Shown: positions 26,141-35,213 of the stretch, one piece after another
Numbering within the stretch: the stretch's first letter is position 1
Layout: every line of letters starts with the position of its first letter
Assembly (NCBI RefSeq): GCF_001553405.1
Contig: NZ_KQ960952.1
Location: forward strand, 89,865-153,864
DNA: 64,000 nt
Source of the DNA: Megasphaera hutchinsoni
GTDB taxonomy: Bacteria; Bacillota; Negativicutes; Veillonellales; Megasphaeraceae
Direction of reading: 5' to 3'
Notes under the pieces: model-generated
What the model saw: the letters and a program-made list of their open reading frames with translations, nothing else
The model's database searches: none
What the model was told of the DNA's origin: nothing
Translations under genes and position numbers: made by a program

Positions 26141-26488
26141 ATGGGAGAATTACGCATCAGGAAAGTTCAAGAATTTATAAAGCAAGAAGTATCGGATATA
26201 ATTTTACATGACATAAAAGATCCGCGTTTGGGATTTGTTACGGTAACGGACGCGAAGATTACCGGTGATTTACGGGAAGCGACAATATATGTTAGTTTAT
26301 TTGGCAAGGAAACGCAAAAAAAAGAAACATTACAAGTGTTACAGCGTTCAGCGGGATACTTTCGTAGTGAAGTAGGTAAGCGTTTAGGTATTCGTTATAC
26401 TCCGTCGATTACATTTGCAGAAGACACATCATTGGATTATGGCATGAAGATAGATCAGTTGCTTCGTGATGTTGATAAGAAGGAGTGA
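26141..26488 (+). CDS. rbfA: 30S ribosome-binding factor A
   Basis: A 115-residue KH-type factor for maturation of the 16S rRNA 5' end. Family markers are RKVQEFIKQEVSDIIL, DPRLGFVTVTDAK and the closing YTPSITFAED. AAAGGAGGTG lies ten bases before the ATG at 26141. It sits between infB and nrnA, 4 bases from the next gene. Confidence 0.95.
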   Translation: MGELRIRKVQEFIKQEVSDIILHDIKDPRLGFVTVTDAKITGDLREATIYVSLFGKETQKKETLQVLQRSAGYFRSEVGKRLGIRYTPSITFAEDTSLDYGMKIDQLLRDVDKKE

Positions 26489-26492
26489 GCTC

Positions 26493-27437
26493 ATGAAGGT
26501 AACTCCAGAAGAAATAAAAGATATTTTGCAGCAATATGAACATATTTTATTAACAGCTCATGTTAGTCCTGATGGAGATGCCATTGGTAGTATGATTGGC
26601 TTATATGGTTGTTTGCGTCAATGGGGAAAAAATACGGTGATGGTAATTGATGATGATATTGATGAACGATATGATTTTTTACCATCTGTAAAAGCAATTA
26701 GAAAACCCGCTGATGTAGTTACTGATAGCACGTGGCTTACGGTTATTTTAGATGCAACTGATCCTATGCGTACAGGGACTGTAGAAGAATTGATGCATGG
26801 TAAGGTATTAAATATTGATCATCATATATCCAATCGGCATTTAGCAGATTGGGAATACGTAGTACCTACATATGCTGCGGCTGGCGAAGTATTAACTGAA
26901 TTATTTATACATTGGCACACAGAAATTACACAAGAAATGGCCAATGCTTTATATATGGCGATTGCTACGGATTGTGGATTTTTTAAGTTTGGTAATACGA
27001 CGGGACATACGTTGAACATGGCTGCACAGTTAGTAGATGCAGGAGCACAGCCCAATATTATTTCGGTGGCGTTGGATGCAAAATGCATTGAGAAAATAAA
27101 AGTACTTGCGGAGGTGTTACAACAGATTGAAGTATATCAAGAAGGTCGTGTTGCGGGACTTATGTTTACACCAGAATTATTAGCTCATACAGGTGAGCAT
27201 ACGGGTGAGTATATTGATTATGTACGGATTATTCAAGGCGTTGAGATTGCTTTTACTATAAAATATGTGGCACCTGAAGAAACGCGTATTAGTTTGCGTT
27301 CTAAAAATGTAGATGTTAATAAAATAGCGGCTGTTTTTGGTGGCGGTGGTCATATAAGAGCGGCTGGTGCTACGGCTAAATTCTCTTTAGAAAATACAAA
27401 ATTAGAATTATTAAAGGAAATTGCAAAAGTATTATGA
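26493..27437 (+). CDS. nrnA: DHH-family nanoRNase/pAp phosphatase
   Basis: A 314-residue DHH/DHHA1 phosphoesterase that degrades oligoribonucleotides and dephosphorylates pAp. DHH motifs are HVSPDGDAIGS, LDATDPMRTG and IDHHISN; the DHHA1 motif is GGGGHIRAAGA. AAGGAG lies seven bases before ATG 26493, so the in-frame ATG inside rbfA is rejected. The last four bases overlap truB (ATGA). Confidence 0.94.
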   Translation: MKVTPEEIKDILQQYEHILLTAHVSPDGDAIGSMIGLYGCLRQWGKNTVMVIDDDIDERYDFLPSVKAIRKPADVVTDSTWLTVILDATDPMRTGTVEELMHGKVLNIDHHISNRHLADWEYVVPTYAAAGEVLTELFIHWHTEITQEMANALYMAIATDCGFFKFGNTTGHTLNMAAQLVDAGAQPNIISVALDAKCIEKIKVLAEVLQQIEVYQEGRVAGLMFTPELLAHTGEHTGEYIDYVRIIQGVEIAFTIKYVAPEETRISLRSKNVDVNKIAAVFGGGGHIRAAGATAKFSLENTKLELLKEIAKVL

Positions 27438-28312
27438 TACAGGGAATAGTAAATGTTATAAAGCCTACGGGAATGTCTAGTCATGATGTTGTCAGTCAGT
27501 TACGGCGTATATATGGGATTAAAAAAGTGGGCCATGCGGGAACGTTAGATCCACTGGCGGCAGGCGTTTTACCTATTTATCTAGGCAATGCGACACGTTT
27601 AATTGAATATGGCGATAGTGATATCAAGACATATCATGCAGAATTTATTTTAGGAATTGCAACGGATACAGAAGATGGAACGGGTCAGATTGTTGAACAA
27701 AAAGAAGTTCCCTTGTTAACGATGGATGAGATTCAATATGCATGCAATACTTTTTTAGGCCAATGTATGCAGCAACCATCACGGTATTCATCAATACATG
27801 TAAATGGCGTTAAAGCTTATAAATTAGCTCGGCAACAACAAGATTTTATTCTCTCTTCTCGGCCGATTCAGATTTATGATATACAAATGTTGACTTATTG
27901 CAATCAGAGAGGACGAATGATTGTGCGTTGTTCAAAAGGAACGTATATCCGATCCTTAATTCGTGATTTAGGTAAGGCACTAGGAACTTGTGCATGTATG
28001 ACTTATTTAGTTCGTACGGAAGCGGGGGTATTTCATATTGAGGATGCGATTACGTTGGAAGCATTGTCTATGCAGCCAGAGAAATATGTATTGCCTTTAG
28101 ACACGGCAATTCAGCATTTATACAGATTGGATTTATCCGCAGCTCAATGTAAAGACCTTGTATGTGGTCGAGCCGTATCCTTTGAGGGGAACGAGTTGAC
28201 ACAGAATATGGTAATACGGATATACGATCCAACCAAACGATTAATGGGAATTGGAACATTTGATCAAGCATATCAGTTGATAAGACCACATAAAATGTTT
28301 ATACAAGTATGA
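27434..28312 (+). CDS. truB: tRNA pseudouridine-55 synthase
   Basis: A 292-residue enzyme making pseudouridine 55 in the T-loop of most tRNAs. The catalytic aspartate is D39 in GHAGTLDPLAAGVLP. Other family segments are RYSSIHVNGVKAYKLAR and GTYIRSLIRDLG. It overlaps nrnA by ATGA and is followed by ribF after 13 bases, the usual Firmicutes order. Confidence 0.96.
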   Translation: MIQGIVNVIKPTGMSSHDVVSQLRRIYGIKKVGHAGTLDPLAAGVLPIYLGNATRLIEYGDSDIKTYHAEFILGIATDTEDGTGQIVEQKEVPLLTMDEIQYACNTFLGQCMQQPSRYSSIHVNGVKAYKLARQQQDFILSSRPIQIYDIQMLTYCNQRGRMIVRCSKGTYIRSLIRDLGKALGTCACMTYLVRTEAGVFHIEDAITLEALSMQPEKYVLPLDTAIQHLYRLDLSAAQCKDLVCGRAVSFEGNELTQNMVIRIYDPTKRLMGIGTFDQAYQLIRPHKMFIQV

Positions 28313-28325
28313 CGAGGTAAGGTAT

Positions 28326-29261
28326 ATGGAAATATTTCATTCATTTCAAGAAGTAAAAGGGTGTCAGCATGCAGTGGTGGCCTTAGGAACGTTTGATGGG
28401 GTTCACATGGGGCATCAAAAAGTGATGCAAAAGGCAATTGAAGAAGCTGACATGAAAGGATATAAATCGGTAGTTGTTACATTTTCTGGACATCCTTTAT
28501 CTGTCCTTCAGCCAGATAAGGAACCGGTTCGTTTAGCTACGATGGCACAAAAAATTCAGTATATTCAAGATGTAGGGATAGATGTTTTGGTTATACTTCC
28601 CCTTAGTTGGACGTTACTGAATGAAACGCCTCAGTCATTTTGTCAACAATTGTATAAGACTTTTCTTCCATCTGCTATTGTGGTAGGAACCAATTTTACA
28701 TATGGTGCTGGTGCAGATGGTAATACGGATACGTTACGAGCATTCATGGAATTAGTACAGGTGCCTGTATATGTTTTGCCGTTAGTTTCATTTGATAAAA
28801 ATAATATGCCTGTTAGCAGTACCATCATTCGCCAGTTAATTCAAGATGGAAAATTAGAAGAAACAACGCATTTATTAGGGAGACCTTTTTCTATTGTTGG
28901 TACAGTAGTAACGGGCGATAAGCGTGGACGGACAATTGGTTTTCCTACGGCTAATATGCATATTGAAAAAAATATGGCTGTACCAGCTGATGGGGTATAT
29001 GTTTCTGAAGTAAAACATCAGGGAATTTTGCTACCAGCGATGACGAATGTAGGTGAAAACCCAACTTTTGCTAACCAATATAGACGTATTGAAACGTATA
29101 TTTTAGATTGGCATGGTGATATATATGGACAGGATATGGAATTACATTTTTTAAAGCGGTTGCGCGGAGAAGAACGATTTCATTCGGTAGAAGAATTAGT
29201 TGCTTGTATGAAACAAGATGAAGAAAAAGTAAGAAATTATTTTCGTCAAAGAAGTAGATAA
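28326..29261 (+). CDS. ribF: Bifunctional riboflavin kinase/FAD synthetase
   Basis: A 311-residue enzyme that phosphorylates riboflavin to FMN and adenylylates FMN to FAD. The N-terminal nucleotidyltransferase motif GTFDGVHMGH lies at residues 21-30; the kinase domain begins with GRPFSIVGTVVTGDKRGR, followed by IGFPTANM. Length is standard. The last gene of the rimP cluster, followed by a terminator. Its products serve the FMN- and FAD-dependent proteins nearby (the split-barrel protein at 29.5 kb, Acd and Etf). Confidence 0.96.
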   Translation: MEIFHSFQEVKGCQHAVVALGTFDGVHMGHQKVMQKAIEEADMKGYKSVVVTFSGHPLSVLQPDKEPVRLATMAQKIQYIQDVGIDVLVILPLSWTLLNETPQSFCQQLYKTFLPSAIVVGTNFTYGAGADGNTDTLRAFMELVQVPVYVLPLVSFDKNNMPVSSTIIRQLIQDGKLEETTHLLGRPFSIVGTVVTGDKRGRTIGFPTANMHIEKNMAVPADGVYVSEVKHQGILLPAMTNVGENPTFANQYRRIETYILDWHGDIYGQDMELHFLKRLRGEERFHSVEELVACMKQDEEKVRNYFRQRSR

Positions 29262-29286
29262 AATATGTTTTATAGGATATATAATT

Positions 29287-29328
29287 ATCGACATAAGCCG
29301 CAGGGATACGGATTATGTCGATTTTTTT
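29287..29328 (+). terminator. Terminator after ribF
   Basis: A 14-base stem with one mismatch (29287-29300 with 29309-29322) and a T7 tract. Confidence 0.9.
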
Positions 29329-29446
29329 GTGCGTATTATGGTAATATATAGTGTAAGGAAGGGTGTAAATGCTTTTTAGGTAAGGTATTTATTTTTCTTA
29401 CAGAAAAATAAATTGGTGTAGAGAAAAGTATATAAAAAAGTATACC

Positions 29447-29485
29447 AAAAAAGCGTACTCGAAATTTTAGAGAGTACGCTTTTTT
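29447..29485. terminator. Bidirectional terminator after the FMN-binding protein gene
   Basis: A 14-base-pair stem, AAAAAAGCGTACTC with its complement (29472-29485), 11-base loop. The T-tract on the minus strand serves the convergent gene. Between it and 29328 an AT-only hairpin (29387-29413) is the sole other structure; no gene is seen there. Confidence 0.85.
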
Positions 29486-29517
29486 ATAATGCTCTAGAGA
29501 ATACAATAAAGTTATTC

Positions 29518-29907
29518 TTATTCTTCAATTAATTTACCAGCTAGCGGGCCAGAATCTAAGGTATACATTTTTTCGATATCAATAATAACAGCAGCCGCTT
29601 TAGGTGCAGTACCGACTAATTCTTTTGCTAAATCCATTTTTGCTTGATCGGTATAACTGGTTGCTTTACCGGTAAAACGGAATCCTTTATTAGCTTCGCG
29701 ATCTACAAATGCTACAGAAATTTTACCGTTTGCCTTGATATTGGCATGATGTTGTCCATTTGTGTTTTCACAAAAAATCAAATGGGTGTCATCTAAAACT
29801 CGCATGGTCCGTTTTGGTCCAATATTAGGATTTCCTTGTTCGTCAACAGTAGCGATGTAAGCTAATTGTACTTTGATTAAATCTTTCATTTCATCGGTTA
29901 ATTTCAT
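29518..29907 (-). CDS. Pyridoxamine 5'-phosphate oxidase-like FMN-binding protein
   Basis: A 129-residue single-domain split-barrel flavoprotein of the PNPOx-like superfamily. The opening of an MKLTDEMKDLI helix, the strand LAYIATVDEQGNPNIGPKR and the LIFCENTNGQH segment are typical of small FMN reductase-like members. The exact substrate is unknown; annotation as an oxidase of pyridoxamine phosphate would be wrong, as the full enzyme is about 200 residues. AAGGAGG lies nine bases before the ATG. A consensus promoter and a 30-base palindrome lie upstream, suggesting regulation by a dimeric repressor, perhaps redox linked. Confidence 0.8.
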   Translation of the reverse strand: MKLTDEMKDLIKVQLAYIATVDEQGNPNIGPKRTMRVLDDTHLIFCENTNGQHHANIKANGKISVAFVDREANKGFRFTGKATSYTDQAKMDLAKELVGTAPKAAAVIIDIEKMYTLDSGPLAGKLIEE

Positions 29908-30011
29908 TGGTTACAACCTCCTTTTTATAAAGACATATGTCATACTACATATATAAATTTTCTATACTGTGTAGGAGATGATCAAAAAAGAAATACTCCT
30001 TACTGATAATT

Positions 30012-30040
30012 ATTATAATAAATAAGAGTGATTTAGTCAA
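30012..30040 (-). promoter_or_regulatory. Promoter of the FMN-binding protein gene
   Basis: TTGACT (30040-30035), 17 bases, TATAAT (30017-30012) on the minus strand, about 105 bases before the start codon. Confidence 0.8.
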
Positions 30041-30044
30041 TACA

Positions 30045-30074
30045 TATTCAATTAAAATATATTTTAATTGAATA
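30045..30074. promoter_or_regulatory. 30-bp perfect palindrome upstream of the promoter
   Basis: TATTCAATTAAAATA is followed immediately by its exact complement, five bases upstream of the -35 of the FMN-binding protein gene. The CAATTAAA half-site resembles operators of MarR/OhrR repressors, which is inference only. Also lies between this gene and lgt's stop. Confidence 0.6.
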
Positions 30075-30149
30075 ATATACATGAATTTTTGCTATAAATT
30101 TGATATACATATACAGTATAAAGTAGATATAAGGAAAGTAAGTAGATAG

Positions 30150-30935
30150 TTATTTATTTTGGAAAGAAGGCATACCCTTATATTGCAAGATGAAAAAAAT
30201 GATAATTGCTATTATACCTGCAATAAGAGCGGTCAGTTGAGCTGATTTTAATCCGCTCACAATGGTAAAATAATCTCCTCGCAGAAATTCCAAGAAAAAT
30301 CGTTCGATACAATACAAAAAAACATACAAACAAAATACTTGCCCTCTTTTATGGGGAAAAGAACTATAAAATAACAGGATGACAAAAAGCAGCACATCAC
30401 ACTGACTTTCCCATATTTCAGCAGGCCAAAGGGGTTGATGACCATACGTTTGGTAGGCTAAAGTGGTTTCTGGATACAATATGCCAAAAGAACCACCAGT
30501 GGGATGACCAAAGGCATCGCCATTCATCAAATTTGCCATGCGTCCTACTGCTTGTCCTAAAATAATAGCAGGAGCTAGCGTATCGGCAAAGGCCCAGGTA
30601 GGGATATGATGTTTTTTTGTGTACCAAATACCAGCTAATGTTCCAGCTATAATGCCGCCTTGAATAGCCATTCCGCCTTGCCAGATAAAGGGGATTTCTA
30701 GTAAATGATGTTGATAGTATGCCCAATCAAAGAAAAAGACATCCCAAAGGCGACCACCAATAATTCCAGCGAGACCACAACATGTGGCAAAATCAAATAT
30801 GTGTATATGCCAGCCATGCCCTTCTTTTTTGGTTAACGCATAGCCCACAAGGGCTGCACAAATAATCCCTAATAAAAAAAGTAGTCCGTATGACCGAATA
30901 GGGAATGAACCGATAAAGAATAAATACTGATGCAA
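30150..30935 (-). CDS. lgt: Prolipoprotein diacylglyceryl transferase
   Basis: A 261-residue membrane enzyme that attaches diacylglycerol to the lipobox cysteine of prolipoproteins. It has about seven membrane helices. The signature GQAVGRMANLMNGDAFG spans residues 127-143 and keeps the conserved Arg and Asn. The residue matching the His of E. coli Lgt (H103) is Gln in GGMAIQGGIIAG; other Firmicutes also vary here. The start is TTG at 30935, with AAGGAGGT seven bases upstream. It is divergent from the GH18-like gene. Confidence 0.92.
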   Translation of the reverse strand: MHQYLFFIGSFPIRSYGLLFLLGIICAALVGYALTKKEGHGWHIHIFDFATCCGLAGIIGGRLWDVFFFDWAYYQHHLLEIPFIWQGGMAIQGGIIAGTLAGIWYTKKHHIPTWAFADTLAPAIILGQAVGRMANLMNGDAFGHPTGGSFGILYPETTLAYQTYGHQPLWPAEIWESQCDVLLFVILLFYSSFPHKRGQVFCLYVFLYCIERFFLEFLRGDYFTIVSGLKSAQLTALIAGIIAIIIFFILQYKGMPSFQNK

Positions 30936-31035
30936 GATAATACCTCCTTGAATATGATATAATTAGGATAACTATTTGTGTCTTTATTATACCGCATAAG
31001 AAGACAATTTCTAGTCTTGCGTAGGAGGTATTGTC

Positions 31036-32604
31036 ATGAAAGTATATTCCATATGTATTGCTATGTATTGTTGGGCCAGTCTTTTTTCCGTAGGGGCTAC
31101 GGCACCGGCTGATAAATTAGCACGGCCTTTAGTTCATCAGGTAGAAGATCTAGGGATAACATCGCCTGTAAAAGTCTATGAATATAAGGGGCAATGGTTA
31201 GTTTCTCCTGAGGCCTTGTCCCAGCTTGGGATATATTCTATCGGCGGTAGTCCTACATATCGTTTTCGTATACCTTGGATTGCCTTACATAGTGGGGAAC
31301 CTCCATATACATTCGCAGATATTACTTTGCCACGTCATAAAGTACAAGGAAAATGGTGGATTAATGTTAAAAGAGCGGCTCCAGTATTGGGGATGTATAT
31401 GAGAAATAGTGGAAAAGAACAAGTTCTTTTTAGCACTCATATTGGGATGAAGAAACCAGCTTCTTTAACTATTTTTCCACCAGGACCACCAGTTTCTATT
31501 AAAGGGAGTGTACTACTGTGGGACCCTTTGTTTCTAGGGGAAAAGTTATCGCCCGTTAATGGAAAGGTAATAGTATCGCCTACGGCTTTTCGAGTAACTG
31601 CGAAGGGACTTAGTTTACGTAATTCTAATTTGGATCAATTGGCAGAGCAATATGAAAAAAAAGGATATACTATGTGGCCTCTTGTTGATAATGGCTTTTC
31701 ACCTCAAGTTACTAGTGCAATTTTGCATTCCTCAGAAGTACAAGAAAAAATTATAGAACAATTGATTGGTTATGCCTTGGTGTATCATTTTCGTGGGTAT
31801 AATTTAGATTTTGAAAATATTAATTATAGTGATAAAGAGCGATTGACCGCATTTGTTTCACAGTTAGTCGCACGGTGTCATGCTTATGGCATTGTCATTT
31901 CTATGGATATCACTCCGCATTCGCCGAGTTTACGGTGGTCGAAAGTATATGATAGGAAAGCATTAGGTAATGTAGTGGATTATGTGGTTCTTATGGGATA
32001 TGATCAGGTGGGAAAAAATAGCTCAAAACCTGGTCCTGTTGCGACTTATCCATGGGTAGAAAAAGCAATTCAGGCGTTACTTAAAGAAGTTCCTGCAGAG
32101 AAAGTTATTTTGGGTATGCCTTTATACATGCGTATATGGTATAGTTCATACGATGGCAGGGATTTACCTAAAAAAGTAGAAGAATGGCCGCCAATTGAAA
32201 GAGCTGCATTCGTTGAAAAAACAGATAATCCTATGAATAATGGACTAGCAGCCGGTTTTTCCGAAACGGTTACGCTTTTATTGAAAGAACTTTCAGATAT
32301 GGATAGTAATACGACCCAAAATACACAGCCTGGAAGTAAAAAATTGTTTGTGCACACGTTGAGCTTAGCGGATAGTTTTGTAATTCGTCAAAAATATAAG
32401 GAATATATTCATTGGGATAAAATACATCAATTGTATTATATGGATTTGCCTTTACAGACTGGTCGAGTACAAATTTGGTTTGAAGAAGAGAAATCGTTGC
32501 AAGCTAAAATGGGATTAATTAAAAAATATCAGTTAAGTGCAGGTGCGTTTTGGCGAAGTGGATTTGAACCAACAGAATTTTTTAAAAATTTTAATGTTCT
32601 TTAA
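31036..32604 (+). CDS. Secreted glycoside hydrolase family 18-like protein
   Basis: A 522-residue protein with an N-terminal signal peptide (about residues 1-23, after which ATAPAD). Residues 40-150 form a copper-amine-oxidase-N/stalk-like module, and 190-520 a GH18 TIM barrel like those of spore-cortex YaaH and related peptidoglycan-binding enzymes. The catalytic strand reads RGYNLDFENI, keeping the final Asp and Glu of DxxDxDxE but losing the first two. MGYDQVG and the MPLYMRIWY strand are conserved. It may cleave or bind N-acetylglucosamine polymers in the periplasm. Its stop codon abuts the leuS promoter. Confidence 0.78.
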   Translation: MKVYSICIAMYCWASLFSVGATAPADKLARPLVHQVEDLGITSPVKVYEYKGQWLVSPEALSQLGIYSIGGSPTYRFRIPWIALHSGEPPYTFADITLPRHKVQGKWWINVKRAAPVLGMYMRNSGKEQVLFSTHIGMKKPASLTIFPPGPPVSIKGSVLLWDPLFLGEKLSPVNGKVIVSPTAFRVTAKGLSLRNSNLDQLAEQYEKKGYTMWPLVDNGFSPQVTSAILHSSEVQEKIIEQLIGYALVYHFRGYNLDFENINYSDKERLTAFVSQLVARCHAYGIVISMDITPHSPSLRWSKVYDRKALGNVVDYVVLMGYDQVGKNSSKPGPVATYPWVEKAIQALLKEVPAEKVILGMPLYMRIWYSSYDGRDLPKKVEEWPPIERAAFVEKTDNPMNNGLAAGFSETVTLLLKELSDMDSNTTQNTQPGSKKLFVHTLSLADSFVIRQKYKEYIHWDKIHQLYYMDLPLQTGRVQIWFEEEKSLQAKMGLIKKYQLSAGAFWRSGFEPTEFFKNFNVL

Positions 32605-32633
32605 TTGACTTCAAAGAAGGAGAACACTATAAT
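32605..32633 (+). promoter_or_regulatory. leuS promoter
   Basis: TTGACT, 17 bases, TATAAT, starting directly after the upstream stop codon. No T-box is present in the short leader. Confidence 0.85.
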
Positions 32634-32692
32634 AATTAACATATATATTGATTTAATAAGCAGAATTTAGCTATATGAAGGAGGTCATACTA

Positions 32693-35170
32693 TTGGAAAA
32701 ATATATACCCAAAGATATTGAAAAAAAGTGGCAAAAAAAATGGTTAGACGAAAAATGCGATCGTTGTGAAGGGGATTCGCAAAAACCTCCATATTATGTA
32801 TTAGAGATGTTTCCTTATCCTTCGGGAAACTTACATATGGGTCATGTACGCAATTACACTATTGGTGATGTAATTGCACGGTATCGACGAATGTTAGGAT
32901 ATAATGTATTACATCCTATGGGATATGATGCCTTTGGTATGCCTGCGGAAAATGCGGCTATACAGAATCACATTCCGCCATCGGAATGGACATTTAAAAA
33001 TATTCAAAATATGACGCGTCAGCAACAGGCGTTGGGATTATCTTATGATTGGGATAGAGAAGTTGCCACGTGTCATGAAGACTATTATAAATGGACACAG
33101 TGGATTTTTGAATTATTTTATAAAAAAGGATTGGTATATCGTAAAGAAGCAAAGGTAAATTGGTGTGAAAACTGTCATACCGTGCTTGCAAATGAACAGG
33201 TTATTGACGGAACGTGTTGGCGTTGTGATCAGCCTGTTGTAAAAAAGAATTTAAAACAGTGGTTCTTTAAAATTACTGATTATGCAGAAGTTTTATTGGA
33301 TGATTTGGAATTATTATCAGGTTGGCCTGAACGCGTTAAAACGATGCAGAAAAACTGGATTGGACGTAGTGAGGGGACGGAAATCACCTTTGCTATTCCT
33401 ACTATACAGAAAAGTGTAAATCTATTTACAACGCGTCCTGATACCATATTTGGTGTTTCGTATATTGTGTTAGCACCGGAACATCCGTTAGTGGAATCGC
33501 TTATTAGAGGCAAAGCAGAAGAAGCTGCGTTGCGTTCTTTTATTGATCGTATGAGAAATATGAGTGACATAGAACGTACATCGACAGAAGCCGAAAAAGA
33601 AGGGATGTTTACAGGTTCTTATGCCGTTAATCCTTGTACGAGACAGGAAGTACCTATTTGGATAGCTAATTATGTTTTGCCTGATTATGGCACTGGTGCG
33701 GTAATGGGTGTTCCAGCCCATGATCAGCGCGATTGGGAATTTGCACATAAATTTGATTTGCCTATCCATATTGTGATACAAAATGAAGGGAAAACGCTTA
33801 CTGTCGATACTATGAGTGAACCGTATACTGATGCGGGGGTGCTAGTTCAATCAGGAACATTTGATGGATTACAAGATAAGGAAGCTCGTAAGGCGATTAC
33901 AGCATGGTTGGAAGAACGAAAATTAGGTCATGGCACAGTTAATTATAAATTACGAGATTGGTTAATTTCGCGACAACGCTATTGGGGTGCACCCATTCCT
34001 ATTATATATTGTCCTACCTGTGGCGAACAATTAGTGCCAACATCAGATCTACCAGTACGGTTGCCTGAGGATGTGAATTTTATAGCAGGTGCGGTTTCGC
34101 CGTTGGCAACAAGTGATGATTTCTTACATTGTACTTGCCCAACTTGTGGGGGACCAGCTATGCGAGAAACCGATACGATGGATACGTTTGTATGTTCTTC
34201 TTGGTATTATTTGCGGTACACAGATGCACGAAATAAAACGGCCGCATGGGATAAAGAAAAAGCGGATCATTGGTTAGGCGTTGATCAATACATCGGGGGA
34301 ATTGAACATGCTATTTTGCATTTGATGTACTCTCGTTTTTGTATGAAAGTTTTCCATGATGCTGGATTAGTGTCAGAAAGAGAACCGTTTAAACGGCTAT
34401 TGACACAAGGTATGGTATTGATGGATGGCAGCAAGATGTCGAAATCAAAGGGAAATGTGGTGTCACCAGAAGATATAATTGAACAATATGGTGCAGATAC
34501 AGGAAGGCTATTTATTTTGTTTGCCGCTCCGCCTGAACGAGATTTGGAATGGTCGGAACAAGGAGTTGAAGGATCTTATCGTTTCTTGAATCGTGTATGG
34601 CGTATTGTTGAACAGTATTTACAATTGCCTAAGGATGAATCAAGTGAAGCGTTGTATAGTGAAGCGGAAAAAGAATTGCGTTATCAAGAATTTATGACCA
34701 TAGATAAGGTTGGTAACGATATCCAGGGAAAAGATGGTCGGTATGGATTTAATACTGCTATTAGTGCTATTATGGAATACGTAAATGCTTTGTATGCTTA
34801 TGCAGGAAAAGAAAATAAGATACATCAAGCAGTGGCAAGCGAAGCTATGAGTAATTTACTTAAGTTATTAGCACCATTTACACCTCATATTGCCGAAGAA
34901 TTGTGGCATCAAGCTGGATTTGAGGGCAGTGTACATCAGCAGTCATGGCCGATTGTTGATAAAGAAGCGTTACGGGTAGAAGAAATGGAACTTCCTATTC
35001 AGATTAATGGTAAAGTTCGCGATCGTATTACCGTATCTGTTGATAGCACAGTAGAAAATATTCAAGAGATGGTTATGCAGCAAGCACATGTGCAAGAGCT
35101 GATTGGTGATAAAAAGATAGTGAAATGTATTATTATACCTAAAAAGATTATTAATATTGTCATTAAATAA
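32693..35170 (+). CDS. leuS: Leucyl-tRNA synthetase
   Basis: An 825-residue class I synthetase that charges tRNA-Leu, including the tRNA at 20605. It shows the HIGH-type motif (PSGNLHMGHVRNY), an editing CP1 domain (TTRPDTIFGVSYIVLAPEH), a zinc-binding insertion with two CxxC pairs, and the KMSKS motif in GSKMSKSKGN. The start is probably TTG at 32693, giving the family N-terminus LEKYIPKDIEKKW, seven bases after AAGGAGGT; an in-frame ATG at 32675 overlaps that site. A terminator hairpin begins at the stop codon. Confidence 0.96.
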   Translation: MEKYIPKDIEKKWQKKWLDEKCDRCEGDSQKPPYYVLEMFPYPSGNLHMGHVRNYTIGDVIARYRRMLGYNVLHPMGYDAFGMPAENAAIQNHIPPSEWTFKNIQNMTRQQQALGLSYDWDREVATCHEDYYKWTQWIFELFYKKGLVYRKEAKVNWCENCHTVLANEQVIDGTCWRCDQPVVKKNLKQWFFKITDYAEVLLDDLELLSGWPERVKTMQKNWIGRSEGTEITFAIPTIQKSVNLFTTRPDTIFGVSYIVLAPEHPLVESLIRGKAEEAALRSFIDRMRNMSDIERTSTEAEKEGMFTGSYAVNPCTRQEVPIWIANYVLPDYGTGAVMGVPAHDQRDWEFAHKFDLPIHIVIQNEGKTLTVDTMSEPYTDAGVLVQSGTFDGLQDKEARKAITAWLEERKLGHGTVNYKLRDWLISRQRYWGAPIPIIYCPTCGEQLVPTSDLPVRLPEDVNFIAGAVSPLATSDDFLHCTCPTCGGPAMRETDTMDTFVCSSWYYLRYTDARNKTAAWDKEKADHWLGVDQYIGGIEHAILHLMYSRFCMKVFHDAGLVSEREPFKRLLTQGMVLMDGSKMSKSKGNVVSPEDIIEQYGADTGRLFILFAAPPERDLEWSEQGVEGSYRFLNRVWRIVEQYLQLPKDESSEALYSEAEKELRYQEFMTIDKVGNDIQGKDGRYGFNTAISAIMEYVNALYAYAGKENKIHQAVASEAMSNLLKLLAPFTPHIAEELWHQAGFEGSVHQQSWPIVDKEALRVEEMELPIQINGKVRDRITVSVDSTVENIQEMVMQQAHVQELIGDKKIVKCIIIPKKIINIVIK

Positions 35171-35203
35171 AAAACAGCAGGAGAGTTATCTCCTGCTGTT
35201 TTT
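35171..35203 (+). terminator. Terminator between leuS and the Nudix gene
   Basis: A 14-base-pair perfect stem, AAAACAGCAGGAGA with its complement (35189-35202), loop GTTA. The Nudix Shine-Dalgarno AGGAGG starts at 35204. Confidence 0.9.
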
Positions 35204-35213
35204 AGGAGGACGT

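Noticed and set aside
29387..29413. AT-only 12-bp hairpin between two terminators
   Set aside because: Composed of A and T apart from two pairs, with no T-tract or adjacent gene; no function supported.
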